Counted from the first letter of the stretch, positions 11,426 to 22,828 are shown. The stretch is DNA of 64,000 nt from Kuschelorhynchus macadamiae (GCA_030620095.1 JAUTXW010000059.1:473501-537500), one strand, 5' to 3'. Notes: generated by a model from the letters alone, not told the origin. A program made the numbers and translations.

Positions 11426-11680
11426 TTAATAAGTTGTCTCAACCAAGCCATGGACTAAAATTATGGAAAGTTTTCCATAATTTCTAGGATTAGGAGGAAA
11501 GCTTTCCATTAGTTGGCTAGTCTTTGACTTTGGTTTCATAGCCAGTAGAAACTTAAACTTATCCTCTACCTCTAAATCGTCATCTTTATGGATTCTCCGA
11601 AAACTACTCCAAAATGGTAACCATTTCTTCATATCGCCTCAAAATTTAGAAATTTCGATATTTGGCAATCGCAATCATCG
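11426..11680 (-). pseudogene. BEL/Pao retrotransposon DUF1759 fragment
   Basis: Minus-strand translation gives LRLPNIEISKF, then an in-frame TGA, then GDMKKWLPFWSSFRRIHKDD. It continues DKFKFLLAMKPKSKTSQLME and SFPPNPRNYGK. This is the pattern of the DUF1759 (gag-related) segment of BEL/Pao LTR retrotransposon polyproteins (LPKxEL.KF.GD...W..FW..F...IH...D..KF.YL....). The TGA replaces the usual residue before GD. After NYGK the frame degrades. No LTRs, protease or RT are visible nearby, so it is an isolated fragment of about 80 codons. Confidence 0.75.
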
Positions 11681-13127
11681 TTTATAGCTGCTCGAACAAA
11701 ACTACGTGTCACTGAAAGTTTTGTTGATGTGTACATGTGTCATTATATCCTTATATGAAGTCCTTATTTTCATTATCAGCATAATATTAATTAGTAAAAT
11801 CTTCTACACTCACCGAGTTACATGAATTTATGGAGGAATAACACACATTAAAGAATATATTACTTTCAGCAAACTGTGAAAATTATTTCAATATAAGTGA
11901 AAATATATTAAACGTTGAAACTTGGACAACTTCAAAATTGATTAATACTGAAAGAATCTACCAAGTATGTACCTCTGTGATTTAAGTAAATACGAAACAG
12001 GTTTTCTACAGAAACTCACAAGGCTATAACTTTATAATGAACCAACAATTTTTGATGTTATTTACCTCTAGAGTCGCACATAGTTCGCACTACCAAAATT
12101 CGAACTTAACGTTACGGAACACCTTGGACTTATTCTCAACTAAATTTAAAATCATAACGGTTTGTGAGCAAATCTTCAAGATTTGTTCACAACTAAGCTA
12201 AATTATCAAAACCTTTTTTAGTCTCTGTTTAATTATTCAGTCGTAGCAATTATATTCTTAAAGTAACAAGTTAAGGCAAACAAGTATATCAATCTTGCTT
12301 TGTCAACCCTCCAAATGTAGTATTAGCTAGCGTAGTGTAAAACGAAAATGTCTGGTTTTACAAGCTGTGTTCAAAAATTTTTGGGATCAAAAACACACAT
12401 ATTTTTAAAATCAGTTTATGTGATTTTCTAAAAAACAAAGAACGCTTTTAATTTTAATAAAACTTCATAAAATGCACAGAAAACGCAACACTTCTAAATG
12501 TCATTCGATGTTTTTTCCAGAATCGCTCATAACAGTTCTATTTTCTCGAAATGCGTTGAAGAGAGTTCGTGCAATACTCTTTGCGAAAAAATATTAAATT
12601 CCCTAAGTTCGACTAAAAAAATATTAGAGGAAAATACTTTTTACTACTTAGAAAATACTAGAACACTAGAGGCCATGCTAAAAAATATCTTCTTTCAGTA
12701 TTATTTTAATTGAAGTCAAAAGCTGTCATAGTTTTATGGGAAATGTCAAGACCTGAACGCCAAAAATGGGTTTACTTCTGGCGAATAAATAAGCCCTTAA
12801 ACCAATCAGTTATAGTTTTCCATAAATCTCAGCAGCACTTTTTCAGGGCGTTCATATTCGATAGTTTATTGTATCAGTATAAAGGATTTAACTGTTAAAC
12901 ATCTGATGTGCTAAACATACTCCTAGCTACTTAAAAGTTGCCTGTTGGTTATACATAAAGTGTAAATATACTACAAATAATAATAAATATGTACATTTAA
13001 AAAACATTAACTGAACGTAAAGCAAACAGCCCGCGTTTGTGCTCTTTAACTGAACTTGAGCTATCAAGCAGAGTGACCCAGCATCAATTTTTTTAATTAA
13101 CAGGTCTAAGATATATATGATAATTCA
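11681..13127. other. Nothing recognised
   Basis: The frames at 12498-12713 and 12710-12898 have no recognisable domains and normal background composition. Confidence 0.5.
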
Positions 13128-13275
13128 GGGTGATTCAAAAAACAAGAGCTATGGCTTAATGGGAGATTCCTTGGAATAAAAAAGGGAAAAAATGTTATAT
13201 CAAATTCAAAACGTATTAATTTTCAAGATACAGGGGTTAAAAAAGTTTCTGATTTAATTTTTTCCTGTATATTCA
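13128..13275 (+). repeat. Probable mariner/MITE end fragment
   Basis: It begins CAGGGTGATTCAAAAAAC, a typical mariner-type terminus, and includes AAGATACAGGGGTTAAAAAAG. The phrase GCTTAATGGGAGATTCC resembles repeat material at 51.65 kb. No matching opposite terminus was found. Confidence 0.4.
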
Positions 13276-14276
13276 AACCGGATTATTAGATTGCAATCAA
13301 ACTCTGCAGAGTAAGAACACGTACAAAAATATGTTTTTATGATACATTTTTGTCAATATTACAGATCATTGGCGTATAACCAAGTAAGATTATGTATTTT
13401 TTCATAATTTTTTACGGTGATCATGTTTCTGGAATAGGTATTTTTGACAGTTTGGCACTAATTCTCTGATTAAATTCAACCTTGTCCCGCATATTTTCAT
13501 TTTAAATAACTCCTAACATTATTACAATAAACTCAAACTTCAAGAAAAATTATTAAATGTATTTGAATGTTAAAAAAAATGCTCATGTTACGTGAATACT
13601 ATTTTTCATAATTGCATTAATTAAGGTTGCCTTTATTTTTAAATGTTCCTCTTTTAGAATAAAATAAACGATTTCAAATTTTGGTTGGATAAATCGGCTT
13701 AAATTAAGAATATCTTTTTGGCGTAAAATTAATCAAAGGTTAAGTGCCTTCCATCAAATTGTCAAAAATGCCAATAAGTATCACACAAACTATCTACAAA
13801 TAATGGTGAGAAAATGCATAACCTTACTTGTTTGCAGGCAACACTGACAAAGATATATCATACAAAAATGTAATTCTGTACTGTATATGCTCTTACTACA
13901 TACAGCGTGTAACAAAAGTAAGAAAACGGCGAAGTATCTCAGGTACCGCTTTCCTAGGTTTAATAAAAATATGTACATTGAGGCAAGAAATTATGCCGGA
14001 TCCAATGGCGAGTTCTGCATTGCTGCCAAGTTTACCGTTTTTCTGTTATAACAAAAAAAAACATTTTTTAAATGGATCATCCTATATTATATTACTTTTT
14101 TAAAATCTGCGTCAAATTCTCAATAATTTTATTAAGAGCACTATTTATGAAAGTCAACAGTTTTTGCGAAAATAAAGGTCTAATATATATAATTTAACCT
14201 TATATTAAAATACATGCACACAAAATGTTACCTGATATGTTTGACAATGTCAGTTTAATGTTTAAGTGAAACCAAA

Positions 14277-15201
14277 AGAGATGACATTTTAATTATACTG
14301 GGTTATGGGAATAATGACAAATATCCTAAAAGAAATCCATTAACTAAATCTATCGTAAGTAAAATTAACAAAAAAATATGTGAAAATAGAAATAGAAAAA
14401 ATGCTGTATGTTCTGGCAGACCTAACAGATGGTGATATGGCTCTAAATGTTTTAATCAGTTTAGAAGAAAATCCACACCTATCCACCAGAACATTAAGGA
14501 AAAATTTCATTAATACAAAATAACTATGGTGCAAGAACTCTCCAAGGTGATCACGATAAGCGCTTGGAATGTTGTGAAATCATGAAGGAACGTTGTAATA
14601 CCAATCTAAATTTTGTCAATCAAATTATTTTTTTTGACGAAGCAACTTTTTTTTAAATGGAAAAGTCAACAGGCATAATTGTCGATATTGGGCCAGGGAA
14701 AATCAATATTGGATACGTGAAAATCACACCCAATTTCCCCAAATGATAAATGTTTGATGTGGTATAAAGGGTGCAAGTATAATCGGTTCCGTCTTAATGG
14801 AAGATACATAGAGAAACATTTTTGAATATTTTAAGGACTTAAATTGTCCCAACTATTGCAGGATTATTTCTGAATAACCATAGGTTCCTTACTTTACCTG
14901 CTGTTAAGTAAACGTTCGAAAATATTTAGACAATATTTTTTTTCGAAGATATATTGGCCGTTTTAGTACAATAGGGTGGCCACCTCGGTCTCCAAAGTTG
15001 ACGCCCCTCGATTTTTTGTGGGGACACCTTAAAAATGTGGTGTATAAAACTTAGCACAATGACCTCAAAGATTTAAAAGAGCGACTAGAATGTAGACGAA
15101 TCGAGGACGCTGGCATTCTTTTTAACGTATTAAATGTTTTCCCACATTATATGACCTACTGTCAGAAAGTAAATGGACAGCACTTTAAACACGTTACTTA
15201 G
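14277..15201 (+). pseudogene. Mariner-like transposase relic
   Basis: Pieces read in order across frames. RDDILIILGYGN and NDKYPKRNPLTKSIVSKINK are in the helix-turn-helix N-terminus, with CSGRPNR as the linker. ALNVLISLEENPHLSTRTLR comes next, then DHDKRLECCEIMKERC. NFVNQIIFFDEATFF contains the first catalytic Asp at about 14637. After a heavily damaged middle come VRKYLDNIFFRRYIGR, GWPPRSPKLTPLDFLWGHLK and FPHYMTYCQKVNGQHFKHVT, ending at a natural stop, TAG 15199-15201. The middle catalytic QQDGAPPH block is not readable, and SPDL reads SPKL. The protein is dead. The N-terminus is duplicated in inverted form at 15540-15340, where it is better preserved (EIEILIIMGDGDITRNLQDV, CKIFNDKYPNTNPITKSTIS). 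Confidence 0.8.
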
Positions 15202-15339
15202 TTTCATTAATTTATTGTTTGTTATTTTAGGTATTTCTTTTATGTATTGTATTGTTTCCGTTGTATTTTTTACAACCAACTTAAGTTGAGACGCTGTTTT
15301 CTCTTGCTAGTATTTTGGTAGCAAGATGAAGAATTATTA

Positions 15340-15545
15340 TGCTTCCCGGTCAGCCAGAACGTACAGCATATTTTACCTTTTCAGTCTCAGGATTTTTTTT
15401 GTTAATTTTACTTATGGTAGATTTAGTTATTGGATTTGTGTTAGGATATTTGTCATTAAAAATTTTACAAACATCTTGCAGGTTTCGCGTTATATCCCCA
15501 TCACCCATTATAATTAAAATTTCAATTTCTTAGGTTTCAGTTAAG
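15340..15545 (-). pseudogene. Inverted second copy of the transposase N-terminus
   Basis: On the minus strand this encodes the same N-terminal piece as 14277-14425, including the GDITRNLQDVCKIF segment deleted from the left arm, then CSGRP-equivalent AVRSG followed by a stop. It is the inner part of the right inverted repeat. The plus-strand frames starting at 15326 and 15339 are antisense to it and not genes. Confidence 0.75.
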
Positions 15546-15856
15546 CGATCCAATTTTGTATTGTCATATCAACATACCAGGCAATCTTTTGTGTGCAGGT
15601 ATTTTAATAAAAGGTAATACATTAAATTATGGATATTAGACCCTTATTTTCGCAAAAACCGTTGACTTTCATAAAAAGTATCAAGAATTGTACGCAGATT
15701 TCAAAAAAGTGTACAAAAACGGTAAACTTGGCAATGGTGCGGAATTCGCCATTGGACCCAGCATAACTTCATAGCTAAGTGTACATATTTTCATTAAATT
15801 CAGGTAAGCGGTACCTGAGATATTTTGCCGTTTCCTTACTGTTATTACACGCTGTA

Positions 15857-16814
15857 TACCGAGTTTTATAGCAATCTAATAAACCTGTGTAAAAATACGG
15901 GAAAAAAACGAATAAAAAATAACCTTAATACCCTCTATATTAAATATACCCCCAAAATTGACTTGCATTGTCTTCATTTTTTTGGTTTCACAACGTATCA
16001 GAGTTATACCATTTGAAATCTTTCCCATGTGTAAATTGAATACTCTGGCTGTAATGCTACGGGCTTATATACAAGTCGGGTGCGGTGAGGCGTGAAGTCT
16101 CCGCTCCCTGGCTACATAAATAATGAAGTTTAAAGAGACCAGTTTGAGATAGAAGGGGCTTCCACATACTTGGAATATTAAAGCTAGAGACATTTTTGCC
16201 TTATTTTAGTTTTAAACACCCTGTATAATCAAAAATTACAATTTTATAACGATGTAGTTAAAATGCACTTAATTCTATAAAAATATTGATATTTTTTCTA
16301 TCAGCAATATAGCAAGAAAGCTAAAAATTTAAGAATCCAAAATTAACAAGCTTAACGAAAAATTTCCAGGTGAAATGATTACATGTTATACTGTCCTTCG
16401 CCGCGCAAAAAAAATAAGATGTCTACTACTTTAGAGTTTTACTATGGAAAAAATCTGGGAGAGCCATTTTTACCAAAAAGTTGGTGGCAAAGGTTTTTTT
16501 TTTAATTATGTTTACTATACCCTTTATTTGAATTAATTTTATTTTAACGTCATTGTTTCAAAATCACCTATTGTAATTAGGTATTCCTAAGTCTAGTTCT
16601 TTTTGTCTTCTGTTCATATTCACAGATAGGGTGAACGCTACAGGTCTGCAAAAGCACTAGACATTTACCTCGAATATATTACGAGTAAATTTACATATCA
16701 AAATCCATTTCAATCTAAATTCTTAGATTGTCTTATAAGCTCTAGATAATTCCAGAATTAACTAATACTATTAAAAGCCTGTTGAACTCTCATTTGCATA
16801 CAAATCGCAGTAGT
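15857..16814. other. Nothing recognised except a MITE-end motif
   Basis: ACACCCTGTATAAT occurs at about 16216-16229, in the same motif family as elsewhere. A slightly GC-richer patch lies at 16065-16115. There is no gene signature. Confidence 0.45.
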
Positions 16815-17217
16815 GCATTTTGGAACGTGGCCGCTTCCGCTGTCGCAATCTCGCTGCACTTTCAGTTAAACAGCGTACGAAGTCGCGACGCGGAGTGGAA
16901 CAAGCAAAAGATAGGATTACATGCTCCGCTTGGATTAGCGTTTGGGAAGCAGCCCGGGTAAATTGGGCAAAAAGACACTCAGAGCTTAACGTGTTTAAAA
17001 TGTATACCGAATCCGTTTTGACACCACTATCCCGCTTAACGAATATAAAGTAGTTGGTGAAATCTTGTTCTAGGTTGTCTGGTGGAATAAGTAAGTTTAA
17101 ACGACCCACCACGGAAAACATTAGGCAGTAACGAAGGACCATCATACAGCCCATTAAAAATGGATCTCCGAGAATTTTTCTATTATTTTTTGTTGTATTA
17201 TACCTACGTGTTTTATC

Positions 17218-17222
<5 letters not shown>
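16771..17222 (-). other. Unassigned GC-richer patch with an open minus-strand frame
   Basis: About 150 codons stay open on the minus strand from the (TA)n edge to 16771, and 77 codons are open on plus at 16820-17053. Base composition around 16815-17050 is visibly higher in G and C than the surroundings. The minus product includes VVGRLNLLIPPDNLEQDFTN and an Arg-rich C-terminus (RLRQRKRPRSK). I do not recognise it. Candidates are a decayed transposon ORF, a retrocopy fragment or chance. Its apparent N-terminus (IYIYIY) is microsatellite translation and not real. Confidence 0.25.

Positions 17223-17268
<46 letters not shown>
17223..17268. repeat. (TA)23 microsatellite
   Basis: An uninterrupted 46-bp TA array. 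Confidence 0.97.
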
Positions 17269-17269
<1 letters not shown>

Positions 17270-17310
17270 TCACTTATCAGTACTTCCAAACGTATATTGT
17301 CACTTTGCGT

Positions 17311-17502
17311 TAAGATGTTGCAAAACTAGTAAAAAATGCTTACAAACATGGCATATCTTCACTGGTATCCAGTCACTTTGTCAAATCATATACTCTTTTC
17401 TCAGGTCTAGGGTATCTATGATATGATTTGACAAAGTGACTGGATACGAGTGAAGATACATCATGTTTGTAAACATTTTTTACTAGTTTTGCAACATTTT
17501 AA
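17311..17502. repeat. Long hairpin (inverted repeat, about 78-bp arms)
   Basis: The left arm runs from GATGTTGCAAAACTAGTAAA to CACTTTGTCAAATCATAT (17314-17390). The right arm, 17420-17500, is its near-perfect reverse complement (ATGATTTGACAAAGTGACTGG...TTTGTAAACATTTTTTACTA). Only a few mismatches are seen: GGTATCC/GGATACG, and CATGGCATATC against GATACATCATG. The loop is about 30 nt. A foldback MITE or a recent snap-back duplication are the plain explanations. Confidence 0.9.
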
Positions 17503-18134
17503 TACAAAATAAAAAAATATGGAAGTTAACGCAGTAAAAAATTCAACTTGTAATAACTTAAAAACAAATTATCAGACGGCGCCTGTCTTGTGCTTGCATA
17601 AAGCTTATGTCATTGACTATTTCTCGGAAGGTCAACGCTAGAACTGGCGAATTTTCCGGTTTTTCAGGGTTTTCTTCAAAACTAATCATTCGATCGACTT
17701 GTTTAATCGCTCATTTTGTTCGTATTCAATTTTCTATAATTCGTCTCTTTACAGCATTACAATTGCTTAAATTGTTTTCATTTATAAGCAAAACATTTAT
17801 AACAAATTAATAAATAATAGTTACGAGTAGAAAAAACTTCGGCAGGAACCAGCAGAATGTATTTTAAGTGATGACACAGTTGGTTTTCAGGTAGTATTCT
17901 TGTCACAAAATCAAGAAATATCTGCTCTATTGCTTGGCCTATAAAGGGTTTTGATGGATTAACTCGAATAAAACTCCGAAATGCTTGCTCGTATGAAAAA
18001 ATTCTAAGACTAATAATTTTCAGTAAAGAAGCTAAGCTATAAATATTTTTAATATACTGTTGGGTTAATGGTTTTTATGTAGTGATAACATGTTCCAAAA
18101 TTGAAATTGATATCTCGCTCCTTATTTCTGAATC

Positions 18135-18138
<4 letters not shown>
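17503..18138. other. Nothing recognised
   Basis: The 67-codon frame at 17607-17810 has no recognisable domain. The stretch ends at GAATCACCC immediately before the (TA)n array, which could be a mariner terminus. Confidence 0.45.

Positions 18139-18198
<60 letters not shown>
18139..18198. repeat. (TA)30 microsatellite
   Basis: An uninterrupted 60-bp TA array. Confidence 0.97.
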
Positions 18199-18202
<4 letters not shown>

Positions 18203-18924
18203 CAAATTACTGCATATCAAAAAAGTACTAAAAATCGAACACATATCGTTGGTATTAAACCAACGTATTAAAGCTACTTTATTATAGGATCATCAACTAA
18301 AATACAGGGTTTATAATCGATCGAAAGTTCATTTAAGCTTATTAAATAGGAATTTTTATTAACCACTTGTACATTTCTGTTTTACTTTTTTACGGTTGTT
18401 TTTATGGTATCAACTGACGGATAGGCCGGCGTGGAAGCCAAATGCTATGAAAACTAAGATAAAATGTAAGTGGTTTTTCTCAGGTCAAGCCTCTTAATCT
18501 TTGCAGTCTTCCAAATGCTAAAATTTTTATTATTTAAATGCCAATATCTAAAAATCACTTGAATTTCATAAAACGTAAGTTATACGTTGTACAAAAACTG
18601 CTAAGAATTGACTAAATATATTATCATTTATAGAGTGTTCCATTTTTACAAAATGATCTTTCATTAACCAAGGGCCTTTCCTATTCTTAGCGGTAGTAGC
18701 TAACGAACTATCCAATACATTAACTGGACAACTTTTCTTTGTACTTAAAACTAATAATTTTTTTTGCATTAGTAAGCCTCCCTAAAGATGGACCTTTTAA
18801 AGTGCTATTTTTTCAAAATAGTTTGTTCAATTTTGAGGCGTTTTTTTAGGGGGTCAAGAACGACAATATATAAAAAATTTGATTAAAGCCAGTCTTCCCT
18901 AAGGTTTATTCTTGACTATTTGGC
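18199..18924. other. Nothing recognised
   Basis: AT-rich. The minus frame at 18566-18769 resembles no family known to me. Confidence 0.45.
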
Positions 18925-20066
18925 TCAAAAATTAAGGGTCATGAGGGGACAACATGGTAACATTTTGGTAAAAATACAATATGGCGAAACGAAATGGCGG
19001 CCTAGTGAAATGTTCAAAAAATGATTACTAAAAAACTACAAATCAAGTAATATGTAGGAATCAACTGGTAGAATTTTGGTACGAATCGAAGATGGCAGAA
19101 TAAAATGGACTGATTTCAAATTCTGTGCTATTAATAATTGTAGTATATAGATGAACTTGTAAAACTGTGGTGTTAGTTCAAGCTGGAGGAACAAAATGGC
19201 AGCTGAATAAAATATTTATCGTGAACCCTTAAGTTTTACATATCTTCACGTTTTAGCGTCCCTAGATGCCAAAAAATATGTCTTATCAATTCCGTGGGTT
19301 CGTCTGTCGGTTTGTCTGTCTGTCAGTTTACGACATACCTTAAAAACTACTTATCAGATTGACTGCAAATTTTAGTCAAAAATTGAGGGTAACCTAGGAA
19401 TAATGGTAACAATCGAATATGCCGGAATAAGATGGAGCCTTGTGAACCATTAAAACATTATTACTGAAAAAACTAATTATTCAATTTAGCTCAAATGTTG
19501 CATAAAAATCAAGTATTACCTAGGAATGAACTGGTAACATTTTGGTATGAATATAAGATAGCCAAACCAAATAGCGGCCTAATAAAATACTTAAAAAATG
19601 AGCCTGAAAAAATTACTCATTAGATTAATTTCACATATTATGCAATCACTAAGTGTGAAATAGAGATAAACTGGTCAAGCTGTAGTACGAATTTAAGATA
19701 GCGGAATAAAATAGCAGCCAAATAATTTTTTTTAAAAAATCAAGGTAAATAAAATGTTATTCAATTGACTTTAAATTTTGCAGAAAAATTAAATGTGGTA
19801 TGGGAATAAACTGATACAAATGTAACAAAATGGCTTTATGTGTTAATGTAAAAACGAATTATTGAATTTATTTTAAATTATGCCCAAAAATCAATTGTGG
19901 CATAAGTAGAAAATGGTAAAATATTGGTAGAAACCCAAAATGATGGAACAAACTGGCGCCGAATAAAAATGTTTGAAAAGACAGTATTTACGTGTTACTA
20001 AATTACTATGTACTGAACTAAATTGGGCCACACTCCACTAGTCTTAATAAAAGAAAAGATTTATAA
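18925..20066 (+). repeat. R1 repeat copy, nearly full internal structure
   Basis: Eight degenerate cores of the form ATCCAATATGGCGGAACAAAATGGCGGCC occur near 18983, 19085, 19178, 19413, 19549, 19690, 19815 and 19938, mostly 95-145 bp apart. The CATATCTTCACGTTTTAGCG segment with the TCTGTCGGTTTGTCTGTCTG run is at about 19238-19327. It ends at the shared 3' boundary, AACTAAATTGGGCCACACTCC then AATAAAAGAAAAGATTTATAACG. The block order matches the 48.1-kb copy. The 5' hairpin is missing here. Confidence 0.85.
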
Positions 20067-20184
20067 CGAAGGTTCTGCGTAAAGGAAACTTACCGATTTT
20101 TAAATTTCTATTTAAAAGTTATTTTAATATGTGTTACATACCAAAAGCTAAAACACTAAAGAAGACTTTAATAAAAAACTATTT

Positions 20185-20258
20185 GTTCGCCCGAAGCTTC
20201 GAACTGCAGGCTTATCGATTGTAAGTTCTAAGTACTAACCAATAGACCACAGAAGTAT
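20185..20258 (-). other. tRNA-like sequence with Pol III boxes (copy 1)
   Basis: On the minus strand, TGGTCTATTGGTTAGTAC matches an A box, with a TGG start and a GG at the right spacing. GCAGTTCGAAGCT resembles a B box. A TTTTTT run at 20173-20178 could end transcription. The acceptor strands do not pair well and the T stem has a mismatch, so this is more likely a decayed tRNA or SINE head than a gene. Confidence 0.45.
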
Positions 20259-20503
20259 ACAATTAAACATGAACACCATTCAATGTAAATAGACTTTGCG
20301 TTAAAACATTATTTTAACGTTCCAGCGTTTTAATTATGTTTTTCTATTTGGCCACCGCTAATAAAACGGCTGTCCGAATCGCCCCGAAAGTGTTTAAAGT
20401 TGGCAGAGAATAAAAATGCTTCCCGGTTTGATACCGTGCTGAGTTTAACTTTCGTAATAAATTTAAGCTCGCCTCTCCTGTGCAACTTATCTTAACACAT
20501 GTC

Positions 20504-21350
20504 TTTTTACTTCCTTCGTAAAACGAGAGTATTCTCGGAAGTACTGTAATCCTGAAAAAAATCACCCACTGAGATTTTTTTCAGATCTCTACGTTTCCGG
20601 GTTCCTAGATGTCGAAAAACAGGTTTTTTTCAATTCCGTCGGCCTGTCTGTCTGTCGGTCTGTCTGTTCCCGACAGACAAAAATACTTACCCGATTGACT
20701 TCAAATTTTGGTCAAAAATAAAGGGTCATATGGGGATGATCTGATAACATTTTGGCAAAAATTCAATATGGAGAAACAAAATGGTGCCTTAGCAAAACGT
20801 TAAACAAATTATTACTAAGAAACTACTAATCCAATTTACTTCAAATTTTGCACAAAAATTAAGTATTACGTAGTAATCAACTGGTAAAATTTTGGTATGA
20901 ATCAAATATGACGAACCAAAATGGCAGTTTAATAAAATATTTAAAAATTCATTCATTCATTTAAAAAACTACTTAATGGACTGATTTCAAGTTGTGTGCA
21001 AGTTAAGTTATAGGGGTGAAATGGTAAAACTGCGGTACGACTTCAAGACGGCGGAACAATATGACGACCAAATGACATGCTTGTAATCTTGAACAAAAAT
21101 ACAGATTTTACACATCTTTACGTTTTAGCGTCCCTAGGTGCCAAAAATTTGTTTTCTCAAATCCGTTGGTCTGTCTGTCGGTCTGCCTGGCTGTCAGGTC
21201 GCGGTGTAGCTAAAAATTACTTTATCGATTGACTGAAATTAGCGGATCAAAATGGCGTCAAATAAAATTGTTTGGAAAGATTATACTAAATGACTATGTG
21301 CGGAACTAAATTGGGTTACACTTTATTATTGTTAATAAAAGGAAAGGTTT
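20504..21350 (+). repeat. R1 copy inside unit A1
   Basis: The 5' palindromic start is at 20504-20545. TCTGTCTGTCGGTCTGTCTG is at about 20645-20665, and a second such run at about 21170-21190. Cores lie near 20765, 20905, 21040 and 21245. The 3' boundary is GGAACTAAATTGGGTTACAC then AATAAAAGGAAAGGTTTATAAACG. The frame at 20344-20565 runs antisense across the boundary and is not a gene. Confidence 0.8.
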
Positions 21351-21449
21351 ATAAACGATTTTTTTTTTCAAATTTTCAAAATTTCAAAGATATTTCCTGT
21401 TTTTAAGTTTGCACAGAGAAGTGACATAATAAACCACAGTTAACGTTTT

Positions 21450-22828
21450 TTCTGCGTAAAGGAAACTTACCGATTTTTAAATTTCTATTTAAAAGTTATT
21501 TTAATATGTGTTACATACCAAAAGCTAAAACACTAAAGAAGACTTTAATAAAAAACTATTTGTTCGCCCGAAGCTTCGAACTGCAGGCTTATCGATTGTA
21601 AGTTCTAAGTACTAACCAATAGACCACAGAAGTATACAATTAAACATGAACACCATTCAATGTAAATAGACTTTGCGTTAAAACATTATTTTAACGTTCC
21701 AGCGTTTTAATTATGTTTTTCTATTTGGCCACCGCTAATAAAACGGCTGTCCGAATCGCCCCGAAAGTGTTTAAAGTTGGCAGAGAATAAAAATGCTTCC
21801 CGGTTTGATACCGTGCTGAGTTTAACTTTCGTAATAAATTTAAGCTCGCCTCTCCTGTGCAACTTATCTTAACACATGTCTTTTTACTTCCTTCGTAAAA
21901 CGAGAGTATTCTCGGAAGTACTGTAATCCTGAAAAAAATCACCCACTGAGATTTTTTTCAGATCTCTACGTTTCCGGGTTCCTAGATGTCGAAAAACAGG
22001 TTTTTTTCAATTCCGTCGGCCTGTCTGTCTGTCGGTCTGTCTGTTCCCGACAGACAAAAATACTTACCCGATTGACTTCAAATTTTGGTCAAAAATAAAG
22101 GGTCATATGGGGATGATCTGATAACATTTTGGCAAAAATTCAATATGGAGAAACAAAATGGTGCCTTAGCAAAACGTTAAACAAATTATTACTAAGAAAC
22201 TACTAATCCAATTTACTTCAAATTTTGCACAAAAATTAAGTATTACGTAGTAATCAACTGGTAAAATTTTGGTATGAATCAAATATGACGAACCAAAATG
22301 GCAGTTTAATAAAATATTTAAAAATTCATTCATTCATTTAAAAAACTACTTAATGGACTGATTTCAAGTTGTGTGCAAGTTAAGTTATAGGGGTGAAATG
22401 GTAAAACTGCGGTACGAGTTCAAGACGGCGGAACAATATGACGACCAAATGAAATGCTTGTAATCTTGAACAAAAATACAGATTTTACACATCTTTACGT
22501 TTTAGCGTCCCTAGGTGCCAAAAATTTGTTTTCTCAAATCCGTTGGTCTGTCTGTCGGTCTGCCTGGCTGTCAGGTCGCGGTGTAGCTAAAAATTACTTT
22601 ATCGATTGACTGAAATTAGCGGATCAAAATGGCGTCAAATAAAATTGTTTGGAAAGATTATACTAAATGACTATGTGCGGAACTAAATTGGGTTACACTT
22701 TATTATTGTTAATAAAAGGAAAGGTTTATAAACGATTTTTTTTTTCAAATTTTCAAAATTTCAAAGATATTTCCTGTTTTTAAGTTTGCACAGAGAAGTG
22801 ACATAATAAACCACAGTTAACGTTTTTT
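21450..22828 (+). repeat. Tandem unit A, copy 2
   Basis: Near-identical to 20073-21449, head to tail with it. It contains a second tRNA-like sequence (21562-21635, minus) and a second R1 copy (21881-22727). Its last roughly 350 bp, from 22479, are also the first part of unit B, so the two duplications overlap. Confidence 0.93.
21562..21635 (-). other. tRNA-like sequence with Pol III boxes (copy 2)
   Basis: A duplicate of the sequence at 20185-20258 in unit A2. It shows no change in the A-box or B-box stretches. Confidence 0.45.

Larger units (their letters stand above)
13901..15856 (+). mobile_element. Mariner-like (IS630/Tc1/mariner) element with very long inverted repeats
   Basis: The left end TACAGCGTGTAACAAAAGTA at 13901 and the right end, whose complement reads TACAGCGTGTAATAACAGTA, finish at 15856. 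TA dinucleotides lie at both edges, as expected for this superfamily. The arms match inward over roughly 520 bp (13901-14425 versus 15340-15856): AAAACGG..AAGTATCTCAGGTACCGC, TCCAATGGCGA, GCCAAGTTTACCGTTTT, and GAAAGTCAAC.GTTTTTGCG. They then continue into transposase N-terminal coding sequence, present on both arms. The left arm lacks about 40 bp that the right arm retains. A plus-strand transposase relic lies between the arms. Confidence 0.8.
20073..21449 (+). repeat. Tandem unit A, copy 1 (1377 bp)
   Basis: Starts at TTCTGCGTAAAGGAAACTTACC and repeats at a fixed offset of 1377 bp. It contains a tRNA-like sequence (minus), a palindromic R1 5' end (ACTTCCTTCGTAAAACGAG...CTCGGAAGT) and an R1 body ending at about 21350. 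The copies differ by only a few substitutions (for example GACTTCAAGACGG against GAGTTCAAGACGG, and AAATGACATGC against AAATGAAATGC). This indicates a recent duplication or an assembly duplication. Confidence 0.93.

Noticed and set aside
20344..20565. 73-codon minus frame present identically at 21721-21942
   Set aside because: Duplicated by unit A; crosses the R1 5' palindrome; no recognisable domain.
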